Below are positions 34,106-45,714 of a stretch of 64,000 nucleotides of DNA, one piece after another (within the stretch, counting starts at the first letter, position 1; each line of letters starts with the position of its first letter). Below the pieces are notes generated by a model. It saw only the letters and a program-made list of their open reading frames with translations, did not search any database and was not told the DNA's origin. Source of the stretch: Gari tellinella (lineage: Eukaryota > Mollusca > Bivalvia > Cardiida > Psammobiidae); assembly GCA_922989275.2 (NCBI GenBank), contig OV277862.1, positions 40,697,786 through 40,761,785 of the forward strand, read 5' to 3'. The position numbers and the translations under genes are program-made.

Positions 34106-37100
34106 TTATGCCCCCAGAATCTACGATTCGGGGGCATATAGTTTTTGTCATGTCTGTTGGTTTGTCCGTCCGTCTGTCCGTCTGTCCGTCCGTCTGTCCG
34201 TCTGTCTGTGCCAAAAACCTTAACCTCGGCTATAACTCTTGCAGTTTTGTACCTGGGCCTTTTATACTTGGCATGTGTCTTCCCTGTATCAAGACCTTTC
34301 CAACCATACAAAACTTTTTGACCTTGTGACCTTGACCTTGACATTTGACCTACTTTTGTAAAAATCTTTAAATGGCTATAACATTTGCACTAGTTGGCCC
34401 AGGGCTTTCATATTTTGTATGTGTATTTCTTGTGTCAAGACCTTTCCAACCATACAAACATCTTTGACCATGTGACCTTGACCTTGACCTTTGACCTATT
34501 TAATCAAACTTTAACCAAAAACCTTAACCTTGGCTATAACTTTTGCATTTTTGAACCTGGACCTTTTATACTTGGCATGTGTATTCCTCGTGGCAAGACC
34601 TTTCCAACCATACAAAACTTTTTGACCTTGTGACCTTGACCTTGACATTTGACCTACTTTTGTAAAAATCTTTAAATGGCTATAACATTTGCACCAGTGT
34701 GCGTAGGGCTTTCATATTTTGTATGTATATTTCTTGTGTCAAGACCTTTCCAACCATACCAACATCTTTGACCATGTGACCTTGACCTTGACTTTTGACC
34801 TATTTACTCAAACTTTAACCAAAAACCTTAACCTTGGCTATAACTTTTGCATTTTTGATCCTGGACCTTTTTATACTTGGCATGTGTATTCCTCATGGCA
34901 AGACCTTTCCAACCATACAAAACTTTTTGACCTTGTGACCTTGACCTTGACATTTGACCTACTTTTGTAAAAATCTTTAAATGGCTATAACATTTGCACC
35001 AGTTGGCCCAGGGCTTTCATATTTTGTATGTGTATTTCTTGTGTCAAGACCTTTCCAACCATACAAACATCTTTGACCATGTGACCTTGACCTTGACCTT
35101 TCACCTATTTAATCAAACTTTAACCAAAAACCTTAACCTTGGCTATAACTTTTGCATTTTTGAACCTGGACCTTTTATACTTGGCATGTGTAATCCTCGT
35201 GGCAAGACCTTTCCAACCATACAAAACTTTTTGACCTTGTGACCTTGACCTTGACATTTGACCTACTTTTGTAAAAATCTTTAAATGGCTATAACATTTG
35301 CACCAGTGTGCGTAGGGCTTTCATATTTTGTATGTATATTTCTTGTGTCAAGACCTTTCCAACCATACCAACATCTTTGACCATGTGACCTTGACCTTGA
35401 CTTTTGACCTATTTACTCAAACTTTAACCAAAAACCTTAACCTTGGCTATAACTTTTGCATTTTTGATCCTGGACCTTTTTATACTTGGCATGTGTATTC
35501 CTCATGGCAAGACCTTTCCAACCATACAAAACTTTTTGACCTTGTGACCTTGACCATGACATTTGACCTACTTTTGTAAAAATCTTTAAATGGCTATAAC
35601 ATTTGCACCAGTGTGCGTAGGGCTTTCATATTTTGTATGTATATTTCTTGTGTCCAGACCTTTCGAACCATACCAACATCTTTGACCATGTGACCTTGAC
35701 CTTGACTTTTGACCTATTTACTCAAACTTTAACCAAAAACCTTAACCTTGGCTATAACTTTTGCATTTTTGATCCTGGACCTTTTTATACTTGGCATGTG
35801 TATTCCTCATGGCAATACCTTTCCAACCATACAAAACTTTTTGACCTTGTGACCTTGACCTTGACATTTGACCTACTTTTGTAAAAATCTTTAAATGGCT
35901 ATAACATATGCACTAGTTGGCCCAGGGCTTTCATATTTTGTATGTGTATTTCTTGTGTCAAGACCTTTCCAACCATACAAACATCTTTGACCATGTGACC
36001 TTGACCTTGACCTTTGACCTATTTAATCAAACTTTAACCAAAAACCTTAACCTTGGCTATAACTTTTGCATTTTTGAACCTGGACCTTTTATACTTGGCA
36101 TGTGTATTCCTCGTGGCAAGACCTTTCCAACCATACAAAACTTTTTGACCTTGTGACCTTGACCTTGACATTTGACCTACTTTTGTAAAAATCTTTAAAT
36201 GGCTATAACATTTGCACCAGTGTGCGTAGGGCTTTCATATTTTGTATGTATATTTCTTGTGTCAAGACCTTTCCAACCATACCAACATCTTTGACCATGT
36301 GACCTTGACCTTGACTTTTGACCTATTTACTCAAACTTTAACCAAAAACCTTAACCTTGGCTATAACTTTTGCATTTTTGATCCTGGACCTTTTTATACT
36401 TGGCATGTGTATTCCTCATGGCAAGACCTTTCCAACCATACAAAACTTTTTGACCTTGTGACCTTGACCTTGACATTTGACCTACTTTTGTAAAAATCTT
36501 TAAATGGCTATAACATTTGCACCAGTTGGCCCAGGGCTTTCATATTTTGTATGTGTATTTCTTGTGTCAAGACCTTTCCAACCATACAAACATCTTTGAC
36601 CATGTGACCTTGACCTTGACCTTTGACCTATTTAATCAAACTTTAACCAAAAACCTTAACCTTGGCTATAACTTTTGCATTTTTGAACCTGGACCTTTTA
36701 TACTTGGCATGTGTAATCCTCGTGGCAAGACCTTTCCAACCATACAAAACTTTTTGACCTTGTGACCTTGACCTTTGACCTACTTTTGTAAAAATCTTTA
36801 AATGGCTATAACATTTGCACCAGTGTGCGTAGGGCTTTCATATTTTGTATGTATATTTCTTGTGTCAAGACCTTTCCAACCATACCAACATCTTTGACCA
36901 TGTGACCTTGACCTTGACTTTTGACCTATTTACTCAAACTTTAACCAAAAACCTTAACCTTGGCTATAACTTTTGCATTTTTGATCCTGGACCTTTTTAT
37001 ACTTGGCATGTGTATTCCTCATGGCAAGACCTTTCCAACCATACAAAACTTTTTGACCTTGTGACCTTGACCATGACATTTGACCTACTTTTGTAAAAAT

Positions 37101-38040
37101 CTTTAAATGGCTATAACATTTGCACCAGTTGGCCCAGGGCTTTCATATTTTGTATGTATATTTGTTGTGTCAAGACCTTTCCAACCATACCAACATATTT
37201 GACCATGTGACCTTGACCTTGACCTTTCACCTATTTAATCAAACTTTAACCAAAAACCTTAACCTTGGCTATAACTCTTGCATTTTTGAACCTGGACCTT
37301 TTATACTTGGCATTTGTATTCCTCATGCCAAGACCTTTCCAACCATACAAAACTTTTTTACCTTGACCTTTGACCTACTTTTTTAAAAATCTTTAAATGG
37401 CTATTACATTTGCACCAGTTGGCCCAGGGCTTTCATATTTTGTATGTATATTTGTTGTGTCAAGACCTTTCCAACCATACCAACGTCTTTGACCATATGA
37501 CCTTGACCTTCACCTTTCACCTATTTAATCAAACTTTAACCAAAAACCTTAGCCTTGGCTACAACTCTTTCATTTTTGAGACTGGGCCTTTTATACTTGG
37601 CATGTGTATTCCTCATGGAAAGACCTTTCCAACCAAACAAATTGTTTCACCTTGTGACCTTGACATTTGACCTACTTTTGTAAAAATCTTTAAATGGCTA
37701 TAACATTTGCACCAGTTGGCCCACGTCTTTCATATTTTTTATGTATATTTGTTTTATCAACACCTTTCCAACCATACCAATGGAGTTCAAGTTATGAGCC
37801 TCGAATTCCAAAATTGCACTCCGCGACAGTTTCCACTCTCTACTCAGAACATTTTCATCTGATCTACACCTTTCGGCAAATGATTTGGAGGACTAAGCCA
37901 AGTTTGATAACCAGCTAAAGCGCAAATTGCACTTTGGAGTTATGGTCCTTGCTTTCTCTAAATACCCTAGAATTTTTCAAAATACACCACCACGAAGATC
38001 TTTTTGATAACAAAGCAGTCGAGTGTTTTCGAGTTTTCGG
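34106..38040. repeat. Large tandem array of about 304-bp units
   Basis: Starts with the hairpin TGCCCCCAGAATC...GATTCGGGGGCA and a GTCCGTCTGTCC microsatellite. Then come about twelve units (GGCTATAACATTTGCAC near 34376, 34678, 34983, 35287, 35592, 35896, 36201, 36505, 36805, 37107, 37397 and 37693). Two variants alternate, tagged TTGGCCCAG and TGTGCGTAG, in the order ABABBABABAAA. Each unit has two blocks rich in TGACCTTGACC. The 79-88 residue frames in the units are repeats of one another, not genes. A shorter relative is at 55060. Confidence 0.85.
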
Positions 38041-39020
38041 CTTAAACTAAAGGTAAGCTGGTTTCTCCATTTACTTTGACATTTGTGCATGTTTCCTATT
38101 AACAACCACATGGGTACATTGAACAGTAACTGTTACAACATACAGAACAGGGGATATGGTTGGCACATTTTTATATGTTTCCCAATTGCTAAAATCATTA
38201 CTGTTTGAATTTGAATTTCACAAAATATCAATGGACACCAACTTTCCCCTAATAATTATTGAATCTAATTTTTCAAGCCCAATGGAAACCCCTGTTTTTG
38301 TATGTATTTAATTATTACTTTTCAAACAATCTAGCTTTCATATTCGACTGACTTCAAATATTCATGTACATTGAAAGAGAATTACTGCTATCCCTTAACT
38401 ATTGTAGATAACAGTTTTGAAATTATTACAATTGTTTCATATTTTCTTCTTCCTATTGAAAGCTGGATTGCTCCATGACATACCTCCTCGAGCATTCTTT
38501 AATACATGTGTTACTGTGTTCAAATTTTGTTCTTTTCATGGCTGTCTTTCATTGCATTAAATCTATTTTAAAAAAAAATTCAATTTCATGTGCATCCATG
38601 TACATCACAAATGTAAATTCGTCTCAAACAAATGTAAATTTGTCACAAATTTTAAATTCCTTTACACAGTGTGTTTTAGAGAGTGCATGGTGTACCCGGT
38701 AACAATGCAGAACACCCACCATCCTGCTATCTACTCACTGTAGCTTGTGTAATCATTAGTCTAGCATATTGTGCGGTATTGGTTTGCTTCTATCATATAA
38801 TATAGTCGCTTTCACTTCTATAGTACATCAAAATAATAATTTCTGCATGGCGTGGGTTTTTTGTAGTGGCTAAATGTCGTGTGTAATTAAATTGCTTAGT
38901 TCAATTCTGCTTTCAGTCATGGAAAGCCCTCAGCTGGCTGTACAATTGAATTCATGATCATGGCATTATATACTGCTAACAGGTGGCACATATACCTCGT
39001 CAATAACATTATGACACAGT
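38041..39020. other. Intron 2 spacer, nothing recognised
   Basis: AT-rich sequence without clear inverted repeats or coding signal on either strand. The 75-codon frame at 38475 has no family features. Confidence 0.4.
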
Positions 39021-39029
39021 ACGGAGAGG

Positions 39030-39145
39030 AGCAACATAAATGTCTTGCTTGGGGGAGATTACCCTATAGACCTACCAGCAACTGAACCAGGGATCTTTCC
39101 AGCTGTAAACCGATGCGTTAACTGTTACACCATATCAGGGGTGCT
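39030..39145 (-). repeat. Possible tRNA-derived SINE head
   Basis: On the minus strand, GGTGTAACAGTTAACGCATCGG followed about 35 bases later by GATCCCTGGTTCAGTTGC resembles spaced A and B boxes of a Pol III promoter. No clear body or tail was found, so this is a weak call. Confidence 0.3.
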
Positions 39146-39356
39146 GTATATATGATATAAATTTTGAACACACGCAGATCTGCAGATCGTCACCACATGG
39201 AGATTTCCTGAAGCTGATTCACATTGTCTACTTATCTTTCTGTCCAGTTTTAAGTGCTTTATGGCACATTAACCAGATAATGGCATTTCTAGTCTAGAAA
39301 ACATATCCAATATCATTCTATTTTCAGAGTAACAGAGTTTAAAAAAAACACCAATC

Positions 39357-39854
39357 ATGAATCCATCGACGTCGATCACGAATCTATCTACCCCCATAAA
39401 AAACAGTGCAAAACAGGTACAGGAAACAGGCCTGATACTGACCGGTTTAGGGTACAAGATTATGAAAGAAGGAAAGCTGACCGAAGAAAAGCAAGATATT
39501 ATACACGAGATGACGGACACAGTCATAAGATGTGCAGATAACATACTGAAAGAGGCCTGCATGATTGACACCAGAGAGGTGGACAGAAATAAAAAAATGG
39601 AAAGTCTCAAAAAGGAGAATGCAGTTTGTAAGAGGAAATTAAGTGAGGCGGTTTTACAGAAAGACACCTATGAGGGAGAATGTAAGAAGCTGAGGGAGGA
39701 GAGAGATAAGCTGAAAGAGGAATGTGAACACCTAAGGAATGATCTGACATCTTCACAGACCAGTCTAGCGGCAATGAGCTTCAACGCTGATGATGATAAA
39801 GAAGAGGAAGCAGAAGACTTTGGGATGCCGATCCATCAGAGCACTAAAAAATAG
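39357..39854 (+). CDS. Unknown 165-residue coiled-coil protein
   Basis: An uninterrupted frame from ATG to TAG. Residues 1-45 are Ser/Thr/Gly-rich. Residues about 70-130 are a charged heptad-like stretch (RNKKMESLKKENAVCKRKL, KKLREERDKLKEECEHLRN) that should form a coiled coil. The tail is acidic (DDDKEEEAEDFG). Amino acid use is protein-like, unlike nearby repeat frames. It lies 1.9 kb before the Helitron coding region on the same strand inside FAXDC2 intron 2, so it may be an accessory ORF of that element, a captured gene fragment, or an unrelated retrogene. No function is assigned. Confidence 0.45.
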   Translation: MNPSTSITNLSTPIKNSAKQVQETGLILTGLGYKIMKEGKLTEEKQDIIHEMTDTVIRCADNILKEACMIDTREVDRNKKMESLKKENAVCKRKLSEAVLQKDTYEGECKKLREERDKLKEECEHLRNDLTSSQTSLAAMSFNADDDKEEEAEDFGMPIHQSTKK

Positions 39855-40178
39855 TTACATTTCTTATTTACAATAACTGGACAATAACAAGGACTGAAGT
39901 TATGTGACTAAAATGTTTGATATACGCCCACCTCTAAAGGTGGTCGTATCTTGACGTGGCCCTGTCCGTTTGTTCGTTGTTTATTTCTTAAAAACAAACA
40001 TCTTGTGCAAGAGATCAAAGTATTTGTGTACCTTATCAGTATATTTGCTTTTTTATTTAAATCATCTTGATATTCACAAAGAGTGAAGAGATTATCTGAT
40101 AAAAAGATGCTTGTAGTCATTTAATTAAAGATTTAAGAAACAAGTCTAGAAAATAGCATTCAGCTCACAAAGTCTCCT

Positions 40179-40439
40179 TTAACCCTTTATTCCATAGCCT
40201 GTGTCTAGTTTTGGAGACAGTTGAACACTTAAAGCATGCTCAAAGTAAAGCAGAATGCACCTTAGGGCGCATTCACCTTTACTTTAAGACTGCTTTAAGC
40301 TACCATCTGCTAGGATATAGGAAATATTTTTGGTACATGTTTCTTACTTTATAAACTATTCTGAGGTTTCTGACTTTTATAAATTATTTCTTCAGTGCAG
40401 GAATAAATTTAATGCACTACTTTGGGAGAAAAGGGTTAA
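40179..40439 (+). repeat. Family A MITE
   Basis: TTAACCCTTTATTCCATAGC to GGGAGAAAAGGGTTAA, with a hairpin around GCACCTTAGGGCGC and several mismatches. Lies between the coiled-coil ORF and the putative Helitron exons. Confidence 0.75.
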
Positions 40440-40535
40440 CCTCATTTCCAAGACTTGTTTCATAAATTTTTATATTAAATGACTACTATTTTCATTGTAA
40501 TTGTTTTTAAAAAATGGAATAAAAATAAATTCCAG

Positions 40536-40622
40536 ATAGATGACACACTGGAAATATGCCAAAACTTAACAGGAAGTCATATCATCAGAAGTGGTGGGCA
40601 AATCAGACTAAGAAACGGCCAT
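40536..40622 (+). CDS. Putative 5' exon upstream of the Helitron ORF
   Basis: After TTCCAG, one frame stays open (IDDTLEICQNLTGSHIIRSG and on), while both other frames stop within three codons. Ending at CAT|GTAGAA gives 29 codons in phase 0 with the next exon. The better donor AAAT|GTAAGA at 40630 gives the wrong phase. Weak on its own; supported mainly by position. Confidence 0.3.
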
Positions 40623-40814
40623 GTAGAAATGTAAGAAATCCTATTGCTGTTTTAAAAGGTCTGAACAGCTCACACGAAACATTATATAAAATCAATATTT
40701 CCTCAACTACGTTAATTATTTGATACTTAAGCTGATCTTTAATTTAAGTATTGAAGGTGGTAGATCTACTCCTGTCTATTGAAAGTAAGTAATTTCTTAA
40801 TTTTTTACCTGCAG

Positions 40815-40931
40815 GTTAAGGTCAATGGGTCCAGTCCAAAGCAGACCCACTCTATCCCACCTGACAAAACAGAGCCGAGTTTAGCACCTGTCCAATGTGA
40901 CATTACCAGCCCAATAGATACTTCACATATG
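40815..40931 (+). CDS. Putative exon leading into the Helitron ORF
   Basis: Bounded by CTGCAG and ATG|GTATGT, exactly 39 codons, open in one frame only (VKVNGSSPKQTHSIPPDKTE, then SPIDTSHM). Phase 0 at both ends, and it joins the next candidate acceptor TTTTTCAG|AACGCC at 41268 in frame. Low-complexity Pro/Ser/Thr composition, no domain recognised. Confidence 0.4.
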
Positions 40932-41267
40932 GTATGTTATATAGACTTCTAAATGACCCCATCTTTAAATATTACAAAATAGGATCGTCTTTTACCTTGA
41001 CATTCAAAGTTAGGAGAGTTCATTTTATGACCTGTGGCAACTTCATTATCAATCTGGGCCTCACCTTTATCCAAAGACAACAATTGCCTTCTAAGGTTTT
41101 GTATTCACTGATGCCTTTACTCATGCTTGCAAACTATGCTGCTTTTGTAACAACTTATGTAAAATATGTAAAAAAGTTATGCCTTTATTTATGTATTAAT
41201 TTTTAATTACTTTCTATTTTATTAATACTTTCTTCATTTGTTACTATCTTTTTTCTTACTTTTTCAG

Positions 41268-44200
41268 AACGCCACAATTCATAGCTGCCACCCTGGTGTA
41301 TTGAAACTGTTGATTGATGATAACACTACACAGGTGCCTGATGATATCATAGTAGCCACCCTCGAGTTGATGATAGTCAGATGTGATGCTGACACCGGTG
41401 CATACTACGGATATTACACACAAGCTGTCATTCATACGTTAGTGAATTCTGACAGAGACAGTGCTATTCTTCTACCAGTGAATGAATACTCCATTCACAT
41501 TCACCCATTGGGAACAAGACGCTCAGCAACAGCATACTTTATTTCCTCATGTATGACAAGTGTACTATTGGGAAATAAGGGAGTCCACATCTACAACGGC
41601 AATATAATGGACATATTTGGAAAGGCAACTTCTGTCAAATGCAAATTGTGTCAGAGAAATTTTCATACACATAAAAGACTGGCAAACCATAAGTGTACAT
41701 ATTGTGAGATATGTAAGAAAGTGTTCAGCACGTAAAAGAAACTTTGCCTCCACAAATGCACCACTGCTGCAGTGATCAAGACAAACTCAATTATGCAGAA
41801 CAGTTCAAATGCATATCAGACCAAATGTGATCTATGCCAGAAAACTTTTCACACACATGAAAGACTAGTGAGCCATAAGTGTACATACTGTGAAAAGTGC
41901 AAGAAAGTGTATAGCACATACCAGAAACTTTACCTCCACAAGTGTGCCAGTGTAATAGTGGAAAAAAATAGATTTCCTAATGCAGATCAGACCATCATGG
42001 AGAACAATGTGCTTATTACAGATCAGACTATATGTAAGTTCCTGGATTTAATGAAACAGAACTTTCAAAATGTCAGTGTTGGAATGAAGACACCAGCGGA
42101 AGTTGAAGTGTTACTTCAAGATTCAGGTGTGCAGACTATTCAGGCATGTGTCCCAACAAATTGCCATGCTGTCAATATTCACTATGTAGATTCGCATTGG
42201 CTAACAACATGGCAGGACCCCTGTGACTTCAAAATTAAAGTGTTTGATTCTGCATACTACAAGAACCGTGTGTCAAGACTGATGCCAGTGTTAAGACTTT
42301 TTTATGACCTACGCATATATTCTGTAGTTTATGTTCAGGGAGTGACCCAGCAGACAGGTCCAGCATGTGGAGCATATGCTTGTGGGTTTGCATTTGCCTG
42401 TGCTACACATACATCTCCTGAACTTATTTCATTTGCTAATGATTCAAGTATGAGAATCCATCTGCACCATTGCATCAGTACAGCCTGTGTCCAGAGGTTC
42501 CCTCAAATTATGGAAACAAAAAAAAGCAGTCCAAGTGAGAAGCAAATGAAACCTGAAAATCTCCTTTTGTCACAGTATTTTGAAAAACAACAGAGGCTTG
42601 CAAGAAAACTGAAGCAAAACGCAGACAGGCAGAAAATAGAAAGTGATCAGCAAAAAAGGATCAGACTTGAACAAGATAGGAAAAGACATGCATTGAAGAG
42701 AGCAAGAGAAACTCAAGCTGAAAATCTTGCGAGACATCAACAAGATAAAAACAGACACCTGTTTAAACGTGCCAATGAAAGTTCAAATGCCAAGCAAACC
42801 CGACAGTGCTATGACAAAAGAAGAAAACATTACGGACGCATCAGTGAAAGTCCTAATGCCAAGCAAGCCCGACAGTGCAAAGATAAAAGACAAAAACATG
42901 ACGGACGCATCAGTGAAAGTCCTAATGCCAAGCAAGCCCGACAGTGCTATGACAAAAGAAGAAAACATGACGGACGCATCAGTGAAAGTCCTAATGCCAA
43001 GCAAGCCCGTCAGTGCTATGACAAAAGAAGAAAACATGACGGACGCATCAGTGAAAGTCCTAATGCCAAGCAAGCCCGACAGTGCTATGACAAAAGAAAA
43101 AAACATGACGGACGCATCAGTGAAAGTCCTAATGCCAAGCAAGCCCGACAGTGCTATGACAAAAGAAGAAAACATGACGGACGCATCAGTGAAAGTCCTA
43201 ATGCCAAGCAAGCCCGACAGTGCTATGAGAAAAGAAGAAAACATGACGGACGCATCAGTGAAAGTCCTAATGCCAAGCAAGCCCGACAGTGCTATGACAA
43301 AAGAAGAAAACATTACGGACGCATCAGTGAAAGTCCTAATGCCAAGCAAGCCCGACAGTGCCAAGACAAAAGACAAAAACATGACGGACGCATCAGTGAA
43401 AGTCCTAATGCCAAGCAAGCCCGACAGTGCTATGACAAAAGAAGAAAACATGACGGACGCATCAGTGAAAGTCCTAATGCCAAGCAAGCCCGACAGTGCA
43501 AAGACAAAAGACAAAAACATGACGGACGCATCAGTGAAAGTCCTAATGCCAAGCAAGCCCGACAGTGCTATGACAAAAGAAGAAAACATGACGGACGCAT
43601 CAGTGAAAGTCCTAATGCCAAGCAAGCCCGACAGTGCTATGAGAAAAGTAGAAAACATGACGGACGCATCAGTGAAAGTCCTAATGCCAAGCAAGCCAGA
43701 CAGTGCCAAGACAAAAGACAAAAACATGACGGACGCATCAGTGAAAGTCCTAATGCCAAGCAAGCCCGACAGTGCTATGACAAAAGAAGAAAACATGACG
43801 GACGCATCAGTGAAAGTCCTAATGCCAAGCAAGCCCGACAGTGCAAAGACAAAAGACAAAAACATGACGGACGCATCAGTGAAAGTCCTAATGCCAAGCA
43901 AGCCCGACAGTGCTATGACAAAAGAAGAAAACATGACGGACGCATCAGTGAAAGTCCTAATGCCAAGCAAGCCCGACAGTGCTATGAGAAAAGAAGAAAA
44001 CATGACGGACGCATCAGTGAAAGTCCTAATGCCAAGCAAGCCAGACAGTGCACAGAAAAAAGAAGACAGTGTAGAAGACGTATCAATACATGTCCAAGTG
44101 CCAAGGAAGCCCGAAAGTGGACAGAAAAAAGACGACAATGTGTTAGACGTACCAATGAAAATCAAGGAGCAAAAACTACTCGTCACAAAGAAGATAGAGA

Positions 44201-44741
44201 GAGACATTATTCATCTAGAAACCCTACCACAGTTGAACAGGCATGCAAGTTATTCAAAAAGAAAATTCTTTCCAGTCCAGAGTTTATATGCACAGTTTGT
44301 AGTCGGTCTTTGTATAAAGAAACTGTTGTGCAGTTGAAAACTTCAAACTTCAAGGAAACAGACCTCTTTCGGCTATGTACGGCAAGGAAGAATGAACCAG
44401 CCAATCATATGTGGATCTGTCTGACATGCCAGAGGTATCTGAAGAGCTCAAAAATGCCACCTCAAGCAGAGGCAAACTCCATGGAGGTGTTTTCAGAGGA
44501 CTGTATACTCCAACAGTTAACAGACTTTGAAGCAAGATTATTGGCAAAGAGAATCCCTTTCATGAAAATAACAGCTCTGCCTCGAGGGAAACAAAAGGGC
44601 ATTGTGGGACAGGTCATAAATGTGCCTTCTGACTCTGATGAGACCTGTAGCAACCTTCCGCGAACAGTGGCTAGTTCAGGAGTTGTTGCTGTTAAACTGA
44701 AAAGAAAGAAAGAAAGAATATCAGGGACATGTATTCTATGA
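41268..44741 (+). pseudogene. Helitron N-terminal part: zinc fingers, Ulp1-like protease, basic repeats
   Basis: The frame is open from acceptor 41268 except for TAA at 41733-41735, which replaces the Tyr codon seen at the matching place of the second zinc-finger copy. Two homologous Cys/His modules (41637-41757 and 41823-41948; KCKLCQRNFHTH, KCDLCQKTFHTH) are an internal duplication. A protease-like domain follows. With residues numbered from 41772, SHW (His142), FDS (Asp159), Gln193 and GPACG (Cys199) match the His-Asp-Gln-Cys catalytic set of C48 (Ulp1/SENP) peptidases. The His-Asp spacing is 17 and the Gln-Cys spacing 6, as in yeast Ulp1. The 23-residue repeats come next, then a Cys-rich stretch (FICTVCSRSLYKE, MWICLTCQRYLK). 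The frame is lost in the GAAA run just before 44741. Confidence 0.8.
42771..44190 (+). repeat. 69-bp in-frame tandem repeat encoding 23-residue basic units
   Basis: Eighteen near-identical units from 42840 (unit n starts at 42840 + 69(n-1)), plus one worn unit before and two after. The consensus is ISESPNAKQARQC followed by YDKRRKHDGR, strongly basic. Position 14 onward varies as YDKRR, KDKRQ, QDKRQ or YEKRR. Units 8-12 and 13-17 show the same five-unit order, so a 345-bp block was duplicated. The unit length is a multiple of three and lacks stops, so a second plus-strand frame and one antisense frame also look open across the array. These are shadows. Confidence 0.9.
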
Positions 44742-45714
44742 AAATATCCGCCCACATAAAGTGCTTGAAGGTCTCTGTTGGTTGAAGGACAAAAATCGTC
44801 ATTATCAAGATATCATTGATATTTCTGATAATTGGGCAACTACTTCACAGGAAGAAGATGGTGAACTTTGGAATCATTTAACCCAACCCAAAGACACTGA
44901 TGAAGATACTGACCAGCCAATTGAAGATGAACGCTCTGAATGTAGTGATTCAAGCGACACTGAACCTGAGGATATGCCCAGAGACTATCCACTGGACACT
45001 TGCATTCAGACAACAGATCCAGCCCTTGATGTCAGCCAGATTATGAACTTTGCCCCGGCTGAAGGCAATACTCCTGTCAGTATCATGATGGATCCAGGAT
45101 GTGAGGAAATGGCCTTTCCCAAACTATTCCCTACTGGAAAAAATGGATTTGACTCGGTCAGGCCTGTCAGTATTACTCCTAAAAAGTACTTTAATGCAAG
45201 AATTTTACATAAATCAGGAAAGTTTGCAAAAAATGTGGAATACCTCTTCTTTGCTCAATATATCACTGAGCACAAACAGATCATGGACAATATATCTATA
45301 GCACTAAGAAAATCCTTTGCATCAACATCTACTGGAAACATTGATTGTGGCACCATAAAGGATTCCGACAAGCTCAATAGCCTCATTCTCAAAGATCATG
45401 CATTCCAGTTTCTGCAAACTGTCAGGGGTTCACCTCCCTATTGGCAAAGAGCGATGTACAAGCTGCTTGCAGCTGTGAAGCAGTTTGGCATATTTACTTT
45501 CTTTGTGACATTGTCATCAGCAGATTTGAAGTGGAGAGACACATTACAAGCCATTTCTAGACAGCAGGGGAAGGCTTTAACGGATGAGCAAGCTGACAAT
45601 TTGACATTTGATGAGAAAACAGCACTTCTGCGGTCAAATCCGGTCACTGCAGCCAGGCATTTTGACCATCGTCTGAAGAGCTTTTTCAGCACATTCCTTT
45701 TATCACCAGCACAA
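44719..45714 (+). pseudogene. Helitron N-terminal (Helitron_like_N) domain and start of Rep
   Basis: After the frameshift, the text YQGHVFYENIRPHKVLEGL continues the Helitron pattern in the new frame. An acidic linker follows, then EEMAFPKLFPTGKNGF, ITPKKYFNARILHKSGKFAK and YLFFAQYITEHKQ, the signature of the domain that precedes HUH Rep in eukaryotic Helitrons. It runs to SFFSTFLLSPAQ, where the foldback insertion at 45715 supplies an immediate TAG. The sequence resumes at 51246. Confidence 0.85.

Noticed and set aside
34394..37670. Ten similar frames of 79-88 codons in the 34-38 kb array, looking like a tandem gene family.
   Set aside because: They are the same frame of a 304-bp satellite unit. 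They end at unit-specific stops, and they are rich in simple Leu/Thr runs that simply translate CTTGACCTTGAC.
42727..44337. A 536-codon frame in another plus-strand frame and a 474-codon antisense frame over the basic repeat array.
   Set aside because: Both are shadows of the 69-bp repeat, which is a multiple of three and free of stops in those frames. Only frame 0 continues into homologous domains on either side.
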